Shown: positions 1 to 6,871 of the stretch, in pieces | Numbering within the stretch: the stretch's first letter is position 1 | Layout: each line of letters opens with the position of its first letter | Source: VXMO01 sp034422835 | GTDB taxonomy: Bacteria > Chloroflexota > Dehalococcoidia > UBA6926 | DNA: 48,723 nucleotides | Assembly (NCBI GenBank): GCA_034422835.1 | Contig: DAOUJJ010000023.1 | Span: forward strand, 1 to 48,723 | Direction of reading: 5' to 3' | Made by a program: the position numbers and the translations under genes | The notes under the pieces: generated by a model | Told to the model about the DNA's origin: nothing | The model's database searches: none | Seen by the model: only the letters and a program-made list of their open reading frames with translations

Positions 1-362
1 ATCGGTGCCATAAACCTTCGGTTTCCCGGCCAGGAAACCACGACGGGTCGCACGCGGCCGCGGAGCGATCAGTGACGGTGGGCTGACGGGAGCCAAAATC
101 GACGGGCGGCAGTTGCGGCGCAGCGAGTGTCGTCCGGCGCAAGATTTGCAGACTTGCACGAACACCCGGAGACCGGAGCGCGGCCTAAACGGTGGCCGAC
201 GCGAAGGAACAAAGCTCCCACTGCGCCAAACCGAACGTCCCACAACCGACCGAAGGCCAGGCACCGATGCGCCCCACCAAGAACCCCCCAAACCAAACAA
301 ACACAAAGGAGAAAACCGGAACCCACCACCAACCAAAGCCACCCCCACCCCCACCCTAATAA

Positions 363-385
363 CCCTCCCCCATCAAGGGGGAGGG
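363..385. repeat. Perfect 9-bp inverted repeat (C/T-rich arm)
   Basis: The arms CCCTCCCCC and GGGGGAGGG flank a 5-base loop ATCAA. It is an intergenic hairpin with no T-tract, so it reads better as a dispersed repeat than a terminator. A partial copy of one arm (GGGGGAGGG) is seen near 30725-30733. Confidence 0.6.
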
Positions 386-400
386 GAGGACCCCCTCGTC

Positions 401-420
401 ATTCCCGCGAAAGCGGGAAT
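401..420. repeat. ATTCCCGC-GAAA-GCGGGAAT dispersed hairpin, copy 1
   Basis: This is a perfect 8-bp inverted repeat closed by a GAAA tetraloop. An identical unit occurs at 33053-33072, in both cases preceded by GTC. It is REP-like intergenic DNA. No copy is seen between here and 30 kb, which fits this point being outside or at the edge of the accessory island. Confidence 0.8.
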
Positions 421-450
421 CTGAATCTCATTGCGCCATTCCCACCCCCC

Positions 451-478
451 TTGACACCTGTATGAAGTGACGTAAACT
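451..478 (+). promoter_or_regulatory. Putative sigma-70-type promoter for the membrane protein/regulator pair
   Basis: A consensus -35 TTGACA (451-456) and a -10-like TAAACT (473-478) are separated by 16 bases. The -10 overlaps a perfect 10-bp palindrome AAACTAGTTT (474-483), which could be an operator, perhaps for the winged-helix protein encoded downstream (inference). Expected transcription start is near 485, giving a leader of about 60 bases before the chosen ATG at 549. Confidence 0.5.
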
Positions 479-548
479 AGTTTGCATCACAAACTAAAAC
501 AGGGAATCGAAGGGTGGGTTAGCCCAGATGAGGGCGGAGGAGGACGTG

Positions 549-1181
549 ATGCAATCGGCAGCAGGAGACGGGCAGGAGCTATCCCCCCAACAGGGCTGGG
601 AGGACATCCACGCCACGATGGATCAACTCCGCAGCTCCTTGTACGTGGCGGGCACGGCGACGATTCTGCTCGTGTGGGGGGCAATCATCTCGCTGGGCTT
701 TTTCGTGGAGTACTCCTTCACGACGTTCCTTGAAGACGCGGCAGCTGACAGGCCATGGATCAGGGCGCCGCTGTGGTTCGGGCTGGTCGGCGTGGGCATG
801 GTGGCCAGCGCGCTCATCGGGGATCGGGCCGGCCGGAAGACAGGCGCGGGAGAGGCGGTGCGGTCCGCCGGCATCCGCACGTTCCTGTTCTGGCTCACCA
901 TCGGCATCGCCGCGTTCGTGATGCCCGCCGCGCTCGGCCTCTGGGAAGAGGGCGACGTAGGAGCCATCGCCGGCGCATCCATCGGCATCGCGATGCTCGG
1001 CTACATCCTCTTCGGCATCATGCACCGGCCGATCATCGCCGTCCTGGGCGTTGCGTTCCTTGCGGCCTACTTCGTTCCCTACCTCGCCGCGGGTGACAAC
1101 GCGCTGTTGATCTCGGCAGCCCTCACGGCAATAACGGCCGCCGCAGGGTGGGCAATCATCCGCCGGAGCGACGTTCCGTGA
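549..1181 (+). CDS. Six-TM membrane protein of unknown function
   Basis: A 210-residue integral membrane protein with about six hydrophobic segments (roughly residues 30-55, 75-92, 105-127, 138-158, 162-182, 186-204) and a short acidic N-terminus. The start is set at ATG 549 because GGAGGA lies about 7 bases upstream; an in-frame ATG at 528 has no such site. The stop codon overlaps the GTG start of the following winged-helix gene (GTGA), so the two are almost certainly translationally coupled. Pairs of a small membrane protein with a DNA-binding wHTH protein are common and are usually thought to be a membrane sensor or transporter with its regulator, but I cannot assign a substrate. Confidence 0.8.
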   Translation: MQSAAGDGQELSPQQGWEDIHATMDQLRSSLYVAGTATILLVWGAIISLGFFVEYSFTTFLEDAAADRPWIRAPLWFGLVGVGMVASALIGDRAGRKTGAGEAVRSAGIRTFLFWLTIGIAAFVMPAALGLWEEGDVGAIAGASIGIAMLGYILFGIMHRPIIAVLGVAFLAAYFVPYLAAGDNALLISAALTAITAAAGWAIIRRSDVP

Positions 1182-1486
1182 CGACGAACGACACCCTCGA
1201 TCTCGACGAGACGATCCACCAGCCGACGCGGCTGCGGATCATGACGCTGCTCGCGGCGCAGGGGGCCGATGACCGGGTCGCCTACGGCTTTGTCCAGAAG
1301 GAGCTCGGCCTGACGGGCGGCAACCTGACGGCGCACTTGCGCAAGCTGGAGGATGCGGACTACATCGCGATGTCCAAGGAGTTCATCGACGCCAAGCCCC
1401 GCACCTGGATCGAGGCAACGGACACCGGCCGCCAGGCCTACGCGCGCTACTTGGCCAACCTCCGCCAGGCCCTGAACCTTAGATGA
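1178..1486 (+). CDS. Winged-helix transcriptional regulator (HTH_34 type)
   Basis: A 102-residue single-domain winged-helix protein. The N-terminal half has the family signature: TIHQPTRLRIMTLLA followed by a recognition helix in LTGGNLTAHLRKLEDADYI, and a wing around KPRTWIEATDTG. This matches small ArsR/MarR-like regulators (PF13601, 'winged helix DNA-binding domain'). No metal-binding cysteine pair is present, so it is not a classical ArsR sensor. The start is GTG 1178, overlapping the stop of the membrane protein gene. It probably autoregulates the two-gene operon, with the AAACTAGTTT palindrome at 474-483 as a candidate operator (inference). Its last 8 bases overlap the convergent vapC-like gene. 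Confidence 0.85.
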   Translation: MTTNDTLDLDETIHQPTRLRIMTLLAAQGADDRVAYGFVQKELGLTGGNLTAHLRKLEDADYIAMSKEFIDAKPRTWIEATDTGRQAYARYLANLRQALNLR

Positions 1487-1877
1487 GGTCCGCCCTGGGC
1501 AACGTCGCCATCCTGCGGTCCAGTGTCAGCGTTTCGAGACCGGCCCGCGCATAATCATTGGCGATGAGTCGATCGAACAGCCCCGGTTCATCGGAATCGG
1601 AGAGGGCATCGAGGACAGGGCGGCCATTCATGGGCGCAACCAGGCCGCTTGTAAGCACGTCAAACAGGCTGGAGCGAGCTTGTTCCTCCGTGGCTCCGTA
1701 GTGATGGGTAATGGTTGCGAACGCTTCTCCGATCACCTGATTGGAAGCGAGGACTTCGTTGTCTTGCTCCTCAATCAGGGCGCCCAATCGGTTTACGCAA
1801 CGGATATAGTCTCGTTCCGGTTCCCTCGTGACGAGCCTGACCAGGACGGACGTATCAATACCGAATTGCCGGGCCAC
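1479..1877 (-). CDS. vapC: PIN-domain toxin ribonuclease, VapC family
   Basis: A 132-residue PIN-domain protein. Conserved acidic residues are in place: D8 in GIDTSVLVRL, E51 in NQVIGEAFATI, D102 in LFDRLIANDY and D120 in TLTLDRRMA. VapC toxins are Mg-dependent endoribonucleases that cut tRNA or rRNA and are neutralised by a cognate VapB. The start is GTG 1877, with AGGGAG about 7 bases upstream. The 5' end overlaps the upstream antitoxin gene by 23 bases, the usual vapBC layout with the antitoxin first. All active-site residues are present, so the toxin should be functional. Confidence 0.9.
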   Translation of the reverse strand: MARQFGIDTSVLVRLVTREPERDYIRCVNRLGALIEEQDNEVLASNQVIGEAFATITHHYGATEEQARSSLFDVLTSGLVAPMNGRPVLDALSDSDEPGLFDRLIANDYARAGLETLTLDRRMATLPRADLI

Positions 1878-2106
1878 GTCCGCTCTCCCTATCGTCTCTG
1901 AACTTCCGGATGTCGAACGGCGGCGTGCCGGGTTTGATCTTGTCCTTCAGTGTTCCCAGCTTCGAATAGTCGATGCGGCGCGGCTTCAGCAGGTAGCCGT
2001 CCGGCCCCTCCTGCAGCTCGATCTGATCGCCGGGCTTCACGCCCAACTCGTCCAGCACCTTCGCCGGAAACGTGACCTGCCTCTTGGACGTGACTTTGAT
2101 TAGCAT
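1855..2106 (-). CDS. vapB: AbrB/MazE-type antitoxin, VapB
   Basis: An 83-residue antitoxin with an N-terminal SpoVT/AbrB swapped-hairpin domain (KVTSKRQVTFPAKVLDELGV, then KPGDQIELQE) and a disordered C-terminal toxin-binding tail containing FDIRKFRDDRESGRG. The start is ATG 2106, with AAGGAG 7-8 bases upstream. It would bind its own promoter as a dimer or with the toxin and occlude the PIN active site. It overlaps the vapC start and forms a two-gene operon on the minus strand. Confidence 0.9.
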   Translation of the reverse strand: MLIKVTSKRQVTFPAKVLDELGVKPGDQIELQEGPDGYLLKPRRIDYSKLGTLKDKIKPGTPPFDIRKFRDDRESGRGPAIRY

Positions 2107-2173
2107 TTCTTAGCTCCTTACCGACAGCCTATGGAGGTAAGGCGGCATGGTCAAGGCAATACGAGGCTCCTCG

Positions 2174-2524
2174 CTATTCCGTCCCGGTATCGCCCTGCCG
2201 GATTTCGAAATCTCGCCGGTCCCGATACAGCGGCGCGCGGTTCAGGACATCGTCGTCCTTCTCCAGGTCGATGCTGTCGACGTCCGTCATCATCCAGTAC
2301 TTGTACCCACCGAGAAAGAGATACGGCCTCTTCTGATGGAAGAATGAGCACTCGATGCCCTCACCCCGCCTGATCCGGTCCACGAACGCCGCAAGCAGTT
2401 CCTGCTGGCCGTCCTTCTTGATGACGACGTACTCATGCGGCCACGTATCACGATACGTCACCGCCTCCCGCCACGGCGTCTGCGCGATGAGATTCATGAT
2501 GTTGTCTGCCTGAGTGTCAGTCAT
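2174..2524 (-). CDS. Small hypothetical protein; a decayed homologue lies at 25.1 kb
   Basis: A 116-residue soluble protein with no domain I can name. The central part is aromatic (CSFFHQKRPYLFLGGYKYWMM) and is followed by an acidic stretch and an arginine-rich DRRDFEIRQ tail. The ATG at 2524 is preceded by a GGGGAAAG element. A second copy of this family is visible as a relic at 25073-25242 (VGDYKHWMMTD then LYGDRRNF), so the gene belongs to the accessory pool of this island. It shares orientation with vapBC but is separated by about 70 bases. Such short proteins often sit in toxin-antitoxin or mobile regions, but I assign no function. Confidence 0.7.
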   Translation of the reverse strand: MTDTQADNIMNLIAQTPWREAVTYRDTWPHEYVVIKKDGQQELLAAFVDRIRRGEGIECSFFHQKRPYLFLGGYKYWMMTDVDSIDLEKDDDVLNRAPLYRDRRDFEIRQGDTGTE

Positions 2525-2595
2525 GACTGTCTTTCCCCTACGCGATGAACTGGAAAAACAAGATACGCCGCGCCCGCCAAAACAGCAAACGGCGC

Positions 2596-2606
2596 GCCCT
2601 TAGGGC
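2596..2606. promoter_or_regulatory. GCCCT-T-AGGGC palindrome upstream of Yip1-like gene
   Basis: A perfect 5+1+5 palindrome lies about 43 bases before the chosen start of the Yip1-like gene. Related CCCT-n-AGGG palindromes occur at 20580-20588 (before the VirD4/HerA-like gene) and at 27436-27445 (between the GmrSD-like gene and the recombinase). A shared operator is possible but the motif is short. Confidence 0.3.
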
Positions 2607-2648
2607 AATACGTTTGCATGATCGCCTTGCACGTGGAACACTTGAGCG

Positions 2649-3215
2649 ATGATATTCGCGACAACAGCAAGACAGCTCACAAGCCGCATGGCGCGCGCGG
2701 CCATTGGAGACAAAGGGCTCTATTGGGAGCTTGCCTTCGACGCAGGCGCGATACGGCAGTCGCTGCTGGCGGTGCTCATTGTCGCGGGTGCGTGGGGAGT
2801 CGGATCAGCCATTCATGACGTCATGCGAGGCGCTGTCGGTGGGGCAGCTGGCGGGTTCACCGTGATGGCGCTGTGGGGGATGCTCTACTGGCTCGTATTC
2901 AGCGTGTCCGCATGGGCGCTCACTCGACTACTGCCCAGTTACTTCGAAGTCGAGGTAGAGAGGGTGACGTACCTGCAGTTCGTCCGCAGGTTCGGCTTCG
3001 TGTTCGCGCCAAGTCTCCTTTTCGTTCTGACACCCGTCCCGTTCGTGGGTGAAACCGCGGCTCTCATGGCATTCATGTGGACTACGCTTGCCGCAGTGGT
3101 CGCTATCCGATGGACGGCCGAGACACCCATCGGGTTGGCCGTCATGGCAGCGTCCGGCGGCATGGTGGCTGCCCTTGTGCTCTCAGTATTCGTTCTCGTT
3201 TACGTCCTGCTGTAA
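2649..3215 (+). CDS. Yip1-like integral membrane protein, copy 1
   Basis: A 188-residue protein with an amphipathic N-terminus (ARQLTSRMARAAIGDKGLYW) and four to five hydrophobic segments spanning about residues 38-60, 68-95, 120-142, 146-160 and 165-188. The layout resembles the Yip1 superfamily of small multipass bacterial membrane proteins. It is closely related to the gene at 18845-19414, which shares long identical nucleotide runs through the C-terminal YVLL and into the bases after the stop, and more distantly to the minus-strand gene at 39455-40024. The ATG at 2649 has only a weak ribosome binding site. No function is known; it may be a membrane scaffold. A truncated vapC relic begins immediately after its stop codon. 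Confidence 0.75.
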   Translation: MIFATTARQLTSRMARAAIGDKGLYWELAFDAGAIRQSLLAVLIVAGAWGVGSAIHDVMRGAVGGAAGGFTVMALWGMLYWLVFSVSAWALTRLLPSYFEVEVERVTYLQFVRRFGFVFAPSLLFVLTPVPFVGETAALMAFMWTTLAAVVAIRWTAETPIGLAVMAASGGMVAALVLSVFVLVYVLL

Positions 3216-3220
3216 CAGGA

Positions 3221-3499
3221 GCCTGGGCACGGCCTCAAGACTGGGAAAACCCACTCACGAGACAGCAAGTACTGGATGACATCCGGACGCTCTCCGAGAG
3301 ATTCGATGTGCTTGAGGAAGGCCCGGTAGTGACTGATAACCTTGTCGCACTTTGCAGGGAGGTTCCTGTGGGAGGACGGCAGATCCACGATGCCAACATC
3401 GTCGCAACCATGCTGGCCTATGGAGAGACACAACTCCTAACGTTCAACACAACAGACTTCCGCCGGTACGAAGACCGCATCGAACTCATCGGTGGCTAA
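3221..3499 (+). pseudogene. 5'-truncated vapC (PIN domain) relic
   Basis: The frame from 3221 reads as the C-terminal two thirds of a VapC toxin: NPLTRQQVLDDIRTL, then GGRQIHDANIVATMLAYG and LLTFNTTDFRRYEDRI. The second and third acidic clusters of the PIN fold are present, but the N-terminal part with the first catalytic aspartate is missing, and the frame runs back into the Yip1-like gene without a credible start. No antitoxin precedes it. This is the stump of a second toxin-antitoxin locus, cut where the Yip1-like gene (or its downstream flank) joined. Confidence 0.75.
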
Positions 3500-4536
3500 T
3501 CTCCCACGCCTTCCTTACCTAGAATCTCCCCAATCCTCCTGAGTGTGGAGGCAACGTCATTCAGAACATCCTCGTACTCAACGCCCATCTTCAGGTAGAT
3601 TGGCACCCATCCGGCCGAATTCTTGACTCGCAGTTTGGCCGCGACCTCCTGTGCGCTAGCCTGGGCAGTGGCATCGTCGCCAAGCCACAGCCACAGCGGG
3701 GTATCCCCGTCTGTCGACCAGCGACTGACATTTACTCCAAACCAGATTCTGCTCGCAGAACCCTGGAATTCAAAGTACAGCCCAGGGCCGTATAACTGGG
3801 CCGTCTGGAGCGAATTGCTCTTGTTGATCCAACCCTCCGGCATACCCCTTGCATAGACTGCATTCTCCGCTAACCGTCTGAACCAAGCCATTCGTCGCGC
3901 CAAGTCGGGTCCTAGCTCCTCCGATCTCATCGGAAGAAACGCTTCCTCATCCTGAGTCTGCGCCAATCCCCGTAGCTGCCGAATGTCCGACTTTACCGAC
4001 TCATCTGCGACTAGAAGGTTCATCCGCTCCAGCAGACGTGCCCAACTCACGGCCATCAGGTGGATGTTCCTGCCGTGCAGTGTGAACCGGGGCAAACCAC
4101 CGGTAGAGTCATCACGAGGAAGTTCATCCAGCATGCCCATCTGCCGCCTCACTTCTGTCCATAGAGTCTGGATCCTAACTTCCGGTGCGATGAATAGGAG
4201 CACCGCAGTACCGTCATGGTCAAACTGTTCCGCGTAACCGCTTGCCTGACCCTCAAGGAGCGATGCCCAGAACTTCGCCTCCACAAGTAGCCGTTTCACA
4301 CCGTCCGCGTCATAACCCGCCATGTCCGGCCGCGAGCCATCTTCGTACGTCACCTGCGTCTCGACTCGGATCACCGGTTCTATGTTGGGCGTAACCTCAT
4401 TGAGGAGATTGTTCAACGCCCTCATCGCGCTGTCTGAGTTGTTGAGGATATAGCCAAGCGCATCGGTCGCGGCATTCTCCACTTGCCTCGTCAGCCGCGG
4501 CACAAGATGAGCAAGTAGCGAGCGATCTTCAGGCAT
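3496..4536 (-). CDS. PD-(D/E)XK-type nuclease family protein
   Basis: A 346-residue protein. Residues about 65-85 carry a PD-(D/E)XK core: RPDMAGYDADGVKRLLVEAK, with D of RPD and the EAK triad, preceded by an E-rich helix with ETQVTYEDGS. The C-terminal half (PEGWINKSNSL, then LYFEFQGSASRIWFGV) resembles the non-catalytic domain of defence-island nuclease-like proteins. The start is ATG 4536, with AGGGAGG 5-6 bases upstream; a TTG at 4590 is in frame but lacks this. The catalytic acidic residues and lysine look intact, so DNA cleavage is plausible. It stands alone, with no methylase partner adjacent. Specificity is unknown. Confidence 0.7.
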   Translation of the reverse strand: MPEDRSLLAHLVPRLTRQVENAATDALGYILNNSDSAMRALNNLLNEVTPNIEPVIRVETQVTYEDGSRPDMAGYDADGVKRLLVEAKFWASLLEGQASGYAEQFDHDGTAVLLFIAPEVRIQTLWTEVRRQMGMLDELPRDDSTGGLPRFTLHGRNIHLMAVSWARLLERMNLLVADESVKSDIRQLRGLAQTQDEEAFLPMRSEELGPDLARRMAWFRRLAENAVYARGMPEGWINKSNSLQTAQLYGPGLYFEFQGSASRIWFGVNVSRWSTDGDTPLWLWLGDDATAQASAQEVAAKLRVKNSAGWVPIYLKMGVEYEDVLNDVASTLRRIGEILGKEGVGD

Positions 4537-4623
4537 CACAGCCTCCCTGTAGGTTGGATCGTCATGAATATCCCGTCCCATCCCATTCAACTGCTAGCCA
4601 CCATCCAGTGACAAGCGCCCCAT

Positions 4624-4818
4624 TACACTGTCCCAATGCCGGAGGATAGCCCCATCGGAACGTCAACGAAGCACGTCGTAGACTGGAAAAAGCGGGTTCG
4701 TTCCACCGTAACGCATGGTAGGCCTAAGGGGATGCTACTGCGAACGTTCCGGCTGGAGGTGGGGCTGCCTCCGATTCTCAGCAAACAACAGCGTGACCAA
4801 CTGGCATCAGCGAGATAG
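4624..4818 (+). pseudogene. 3'-end relic of a large serine recombinase gene, copy A
   Basis: The frame reads YTVPMPEDSPIG, then VRSTVTHGRPKG, and ends LSKQQRDQLASAR. The first block is almost the same as the end of the intact recombinase at 27673-29355 (YTIPMPEDSPIG, then VRST), so this is the C-terminal remnant of a related recombinase. Nothing of the catalytic, recombinase or zinc-ribbon domains is left upstream. The last 14 codons recur at 5619-5663. It marks an old integration or excision scar. Confidence 0.75.
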
Positions 4819-4824
4819 GAGGAA

Positions 4825-5280
4825 TTAAGAGGAGATTGTTACGGAACCGGTTCGGCCGTCGTAGTTCATTACAAAGTTCCTCAAGAACAGACGACCAATC
4901 AAGGCAAAGTGAGGCTGCCCCCCAGCTTGGAGATGGACCCCGTGAAACTCCCCATACACGGTGTGGCCTAGTGACGGGATATAGATCTGTCCCAAGTGAA
5001 CGTTTACTTCCTGGGCGCCATGCACACCAGAGACGATCTGCCGGTCGATTACCGGCAATTGCAGTGCGGCCGCGAGTTGCGAGTCTATGCAACTCATATA
5101 TGCCCCCGTATCTATGAGAGCAGGCAGTGACTGAGAAGGTAGATTCGGGAGCGAAAGAGGCTGTGGCCTATATGATGGGTCAAAGCCAATCTGCACATAG
5201 ATCGTAGGCCCAAAACGAACAAGAGAGTCCCCTCCAAGGACTCCCCCGCCGTCGTCGAATCCAACACTAGTCGTTGGCAT
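4825..5280 (-). CDS. Retropepsin-like aspartic protease
   Basis: A 151-residue single-domain protein with the aspartic protease signature ALIDTGAYMSCID (DTGA at about 57-60), flap-like strands (VIDRQIVSGVHG) and a C-terminal FALIGRLFLRNFVMNYDG that matches the ALIG-R-hydrophobic motif of retropepsin-type clan AA proteases. Such proteins work as homodimers, each giving one catalytic aspartate. No signal peptide is seen, so it should be cytoplasmic. The start is placed at ATG 5280, which overlaps the upstream small gene by 14 bases; an in-frame TTG at 5331 is an alternative. Together with the upstream gene it forms a two-gene operon sitting between two recombinase relics. Confidence 0.8.
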   Translation of the reverse strand: MPTTSVGFDDGGGVLGGDSLVRFGPTIYVQIGFDPSYRPQPLSLPNLPSQSLPALIDTGAYMSCIDSQLAAALQLPVIDRQIVSGVHGAQEVNVHLGQIYIPSLGHTVYGEFHGVHLQAGGQPHFALIGRLFLRNFVMNYDGRTGSVTISS

Positions 5281-5533
5281 TGGAGGGCCGGTACAGGACT
5301 GATGCAGGCAGATGAGCGGGTGGCGCGCCAACTTGGCGAATCAGGTAAGGTCCGCGACCGAAACGAGCTACAGCATCCTCGGCAGCCCTCTCAAATGTCT
5401 CGTAGCTATCCACTAAACTTCCGCCATGAAGAATGACCCACCTACCGAAGTAGTCAGCCTCGAGAACATTACGCATTTCCTCGTACGCCGCAATCTGGCT
5501 ACTTAGCGTGCTGGATGTACTTTGCTCAGTCAT
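5267..5533 (-). CDS. Small DUF5678-like protein upstream of the retropepsin gene
   Basis: An 88-residue protein with a central motif ADYFGRWVILHGGSLVDSYE, then AAEDAVARFGRGPYLIRQVG. This resembles DUF5678-type small proteins (a 'GKWVAI..GEVV...D..EEA...A.....P.LI.RV' pattern). The start is ATG 5533, with GAGGTGA 7-8 bases upstream. The 3' end overlaps the retropepsin gene, so the two are cotranscribed. I recall similar couples of a DUF5678 protein with a retropepsin-like protease in other bacteria and archaea, where an antitoxin/toxin-like or substrate/protease relation has been considered; that is memory, not something shown here. Confidence 0.65.
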   Translation of the reverse strand: MTEQSTSSTLSSQIAAYEEMRNVLEADYFGRWVILHGGSLVDSYETFERAAEDAVARFGRGPYLIRQVGAPPAHLPASVLYRPSNAND

Positions 5534-5590
5534 TAGAATTATCACCTCGCTTGTAACTCAATTCCAGCCACTCAAGTATAGGCACGAGAG

Positions 5591-5663
5591 CTGGAGGGTC
5601 AAGTTAGACATTATCCACATCCTCAGCAAGCAACAGCGGGACCGGCTGGCATCAGCGGGATAA
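5591..5663 (+). pseudogene. 3'-end relic of a serine recombinase gene, copy B
   Basis: Codons 5619-5663 read ILSKQQRDRLASAG then stop, nearly identical in DNA and protein to the last codons of copy A at 4774-4818 (ILSKQQRDQLASAR). Similarity extends upstream through a shared CTGGAGG block. Copies A and B lie in direct orientation on either side of the DUF5678-like/retropepsin operon, as if that operon had been carried or bracketed by recombinase-borne insertions. Confidence 0.65.
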
Positions 5664-5758
5664 CACCAGCCTGCACCAAAGCCGATGAATGGCAAGCCAA
5701 AGAAAGTTGGAGTTCGTCGAAGGGCTAAGAGCTTGTGAGAACTAGGCTGTGCTCTCGG

Positions 5759-6871
5759 CTACTCATCTAATTCGATATCTTGGAGGGTAATACGTCGATC
5801 CCTTCGCACCCCTTTAACGATCACTCTCGAATCCCACATCGGGCGAACAATGTCGTTCATCATACCCTCAGGCACCGTCACCTTTCGGCCCCTTCCCTTT
5901 TCGTTGACAATCTTGATCACATTAGCGTCGGTTCCAGTGGCATCCGCGAATCGGAGCGTTCCCCGAATCTCCACATTCTTTCTAGGACTGTCGTCTTCCG
6001 GTGCTTGTGCTATCGCCGGAGGCAAAGCGATATCTATTGCCGGTTTGGTAAATGACACTTCGCGTGCCGTGCCACGCCTTTGAACGGTAAAGCCTACTTG
6101 GCGGACTCGATCACCATCTGGTGCCAGTTTCCTGGCTAGGCCCAAAAAGTTCCGCAAGTAGGGTGGCTCGGGGATACGCTGTTCCAAAGTGGTAGTATCA
6201 GAACTGTTGACCGACTCCATGAGGTTCATGAATTCATCAACAACAAGCTCTATCTCTACTGGAAAAGCCTGTTGTCCCAGAGGGCGACCAACTTTCAAGG
6301 TGACCGCGAAGCTCGCCGCCCTAGGAGCAGAAATCAGCACCGGGAAATCTTCTCGGACGTCTTTCCTTGGGCTGCCCTCGGTGAAGGGTCTTTTTCGCTG
6401 CCAGTCAACGATTCGCGCGATTAGTCTTGAAGCATTGCCGATTCTTCCAGTCAATTCGTCTGACGCGATGAAACCAAATCCCACGCCGTTCCCCGACAGA
6501 CTTAGTTGCAACTCGTCCTGCCCCAACTGAACCCCCCTCAATGCGAGGTGCCGCTGGAAGTTGACCTGTTCAATCAGGTCACGGAGTTCTTCGGCGATTT
6601 CATGTGGAGGCTCCTTTGCAAGCGCATTAGCCGCAATTCGCTCAGCTAGGCGATACTCCCCACTTTGTAGTGCCAGATGGCCTGCACTTCGGTGGAGAAT
6701 TGAAAACGTCGGCTCAATGTTCTCGCTCAATTCCTCGATAGCAGACGTTTCAAGCTGCAAGGCTTGCCGGGCTAACTGTGCGGCACCTTCAGTGTTGCCC
6801 TGCAGGCGTTGCACCATGGCCGATTCTGCCAGATCCATGGCTTTACTATGGAGGTCATTTGTGTTGCTCAT
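5759..6871 (-). CDS. TPR-like repeat protein of unknown function
   Basis: A 370-residue protein. Residues 1-110 are helical with TPR-like spacing (MVQRLQGNTEGAAQLARQAL, then HRSAGHLALQSGEYRLAERI). The middle is a beta-rich domain (residues about 115-270), and the C-terminus (about 295-370) looks like an OB- or SH3-like barrel with KVTVPEGMMNDIVRPMWDS and DRRITLQDIELDE. I recognise no catalytic motif. Its ATG overlaps the stop of the upstream gene by 4 bases (ATGA), so the two are translationally coupled. The unit lies divergently next to the large helicase operon across a 0.4 kb gap. It may be a sensor or adaptor for defence, but that rests on position only. Confidence 0.7.
   Translation of the reverse strand: MSNTNDLHSKAMDLAESAMVQRLQGNTEGAAQLARQALQLETSAIEELSENIEPTFSILHRSAGHLALQSGEYRLAERIAANALAKEPPHEIAEELRDLIEQVNFQRHLALRGVQLGQDELQLSLSGNGVGFGFIASDELTGRIGNASRLIARIVDWQRKRPFTEGSPRKDVREDFPVLISAPRAASFAVTLKVGRPLGQQAFPVEIELVVDEFMNLMESVNSSDTTTLEQRIPEPPYLRNFLGLARKLAPDGDRVRQVGFTVQRRGTAREVSFTKPAIDIALPPAIAQAPEDDSPRKNVEIRGTLRFADATGTDANVIKIVNEKGRGRKVTVPEGMMNDIVRPMWDSRVIVKGVRRDRRITLQDIELDE

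Larger units (their letters stand above)
1..450. other. Left-edge region without a convincing gene
   Basis: The open frames here are short, overlap each other on both strands and have no recognisable domain or good ribosome binding site, so I call no gene. A fragment of a gene running in from the left at about 1-75 cannot be excluded. The stretch at 290-360 is strongly A/C-rich. Two inverted repeats lie at 363-385 and 401-420 and a promoter-like sequence follows at 451-478. Confidence 0.5.

Noticed and set aside
69..465. Overlapping open frames of 87-112 codons on both strands near the left edge
   Set aside because: Composition follows A/C-rich low-complexity DNA, with no domain, no RBS, and overlap by hairpin repeats.
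4636..4818. 60-codon frame starting MPEDSPIGTSTK as an independent small gene
   Set aside because: It continues a recombinase C-terminus and has no RBS; better explained as a relic.
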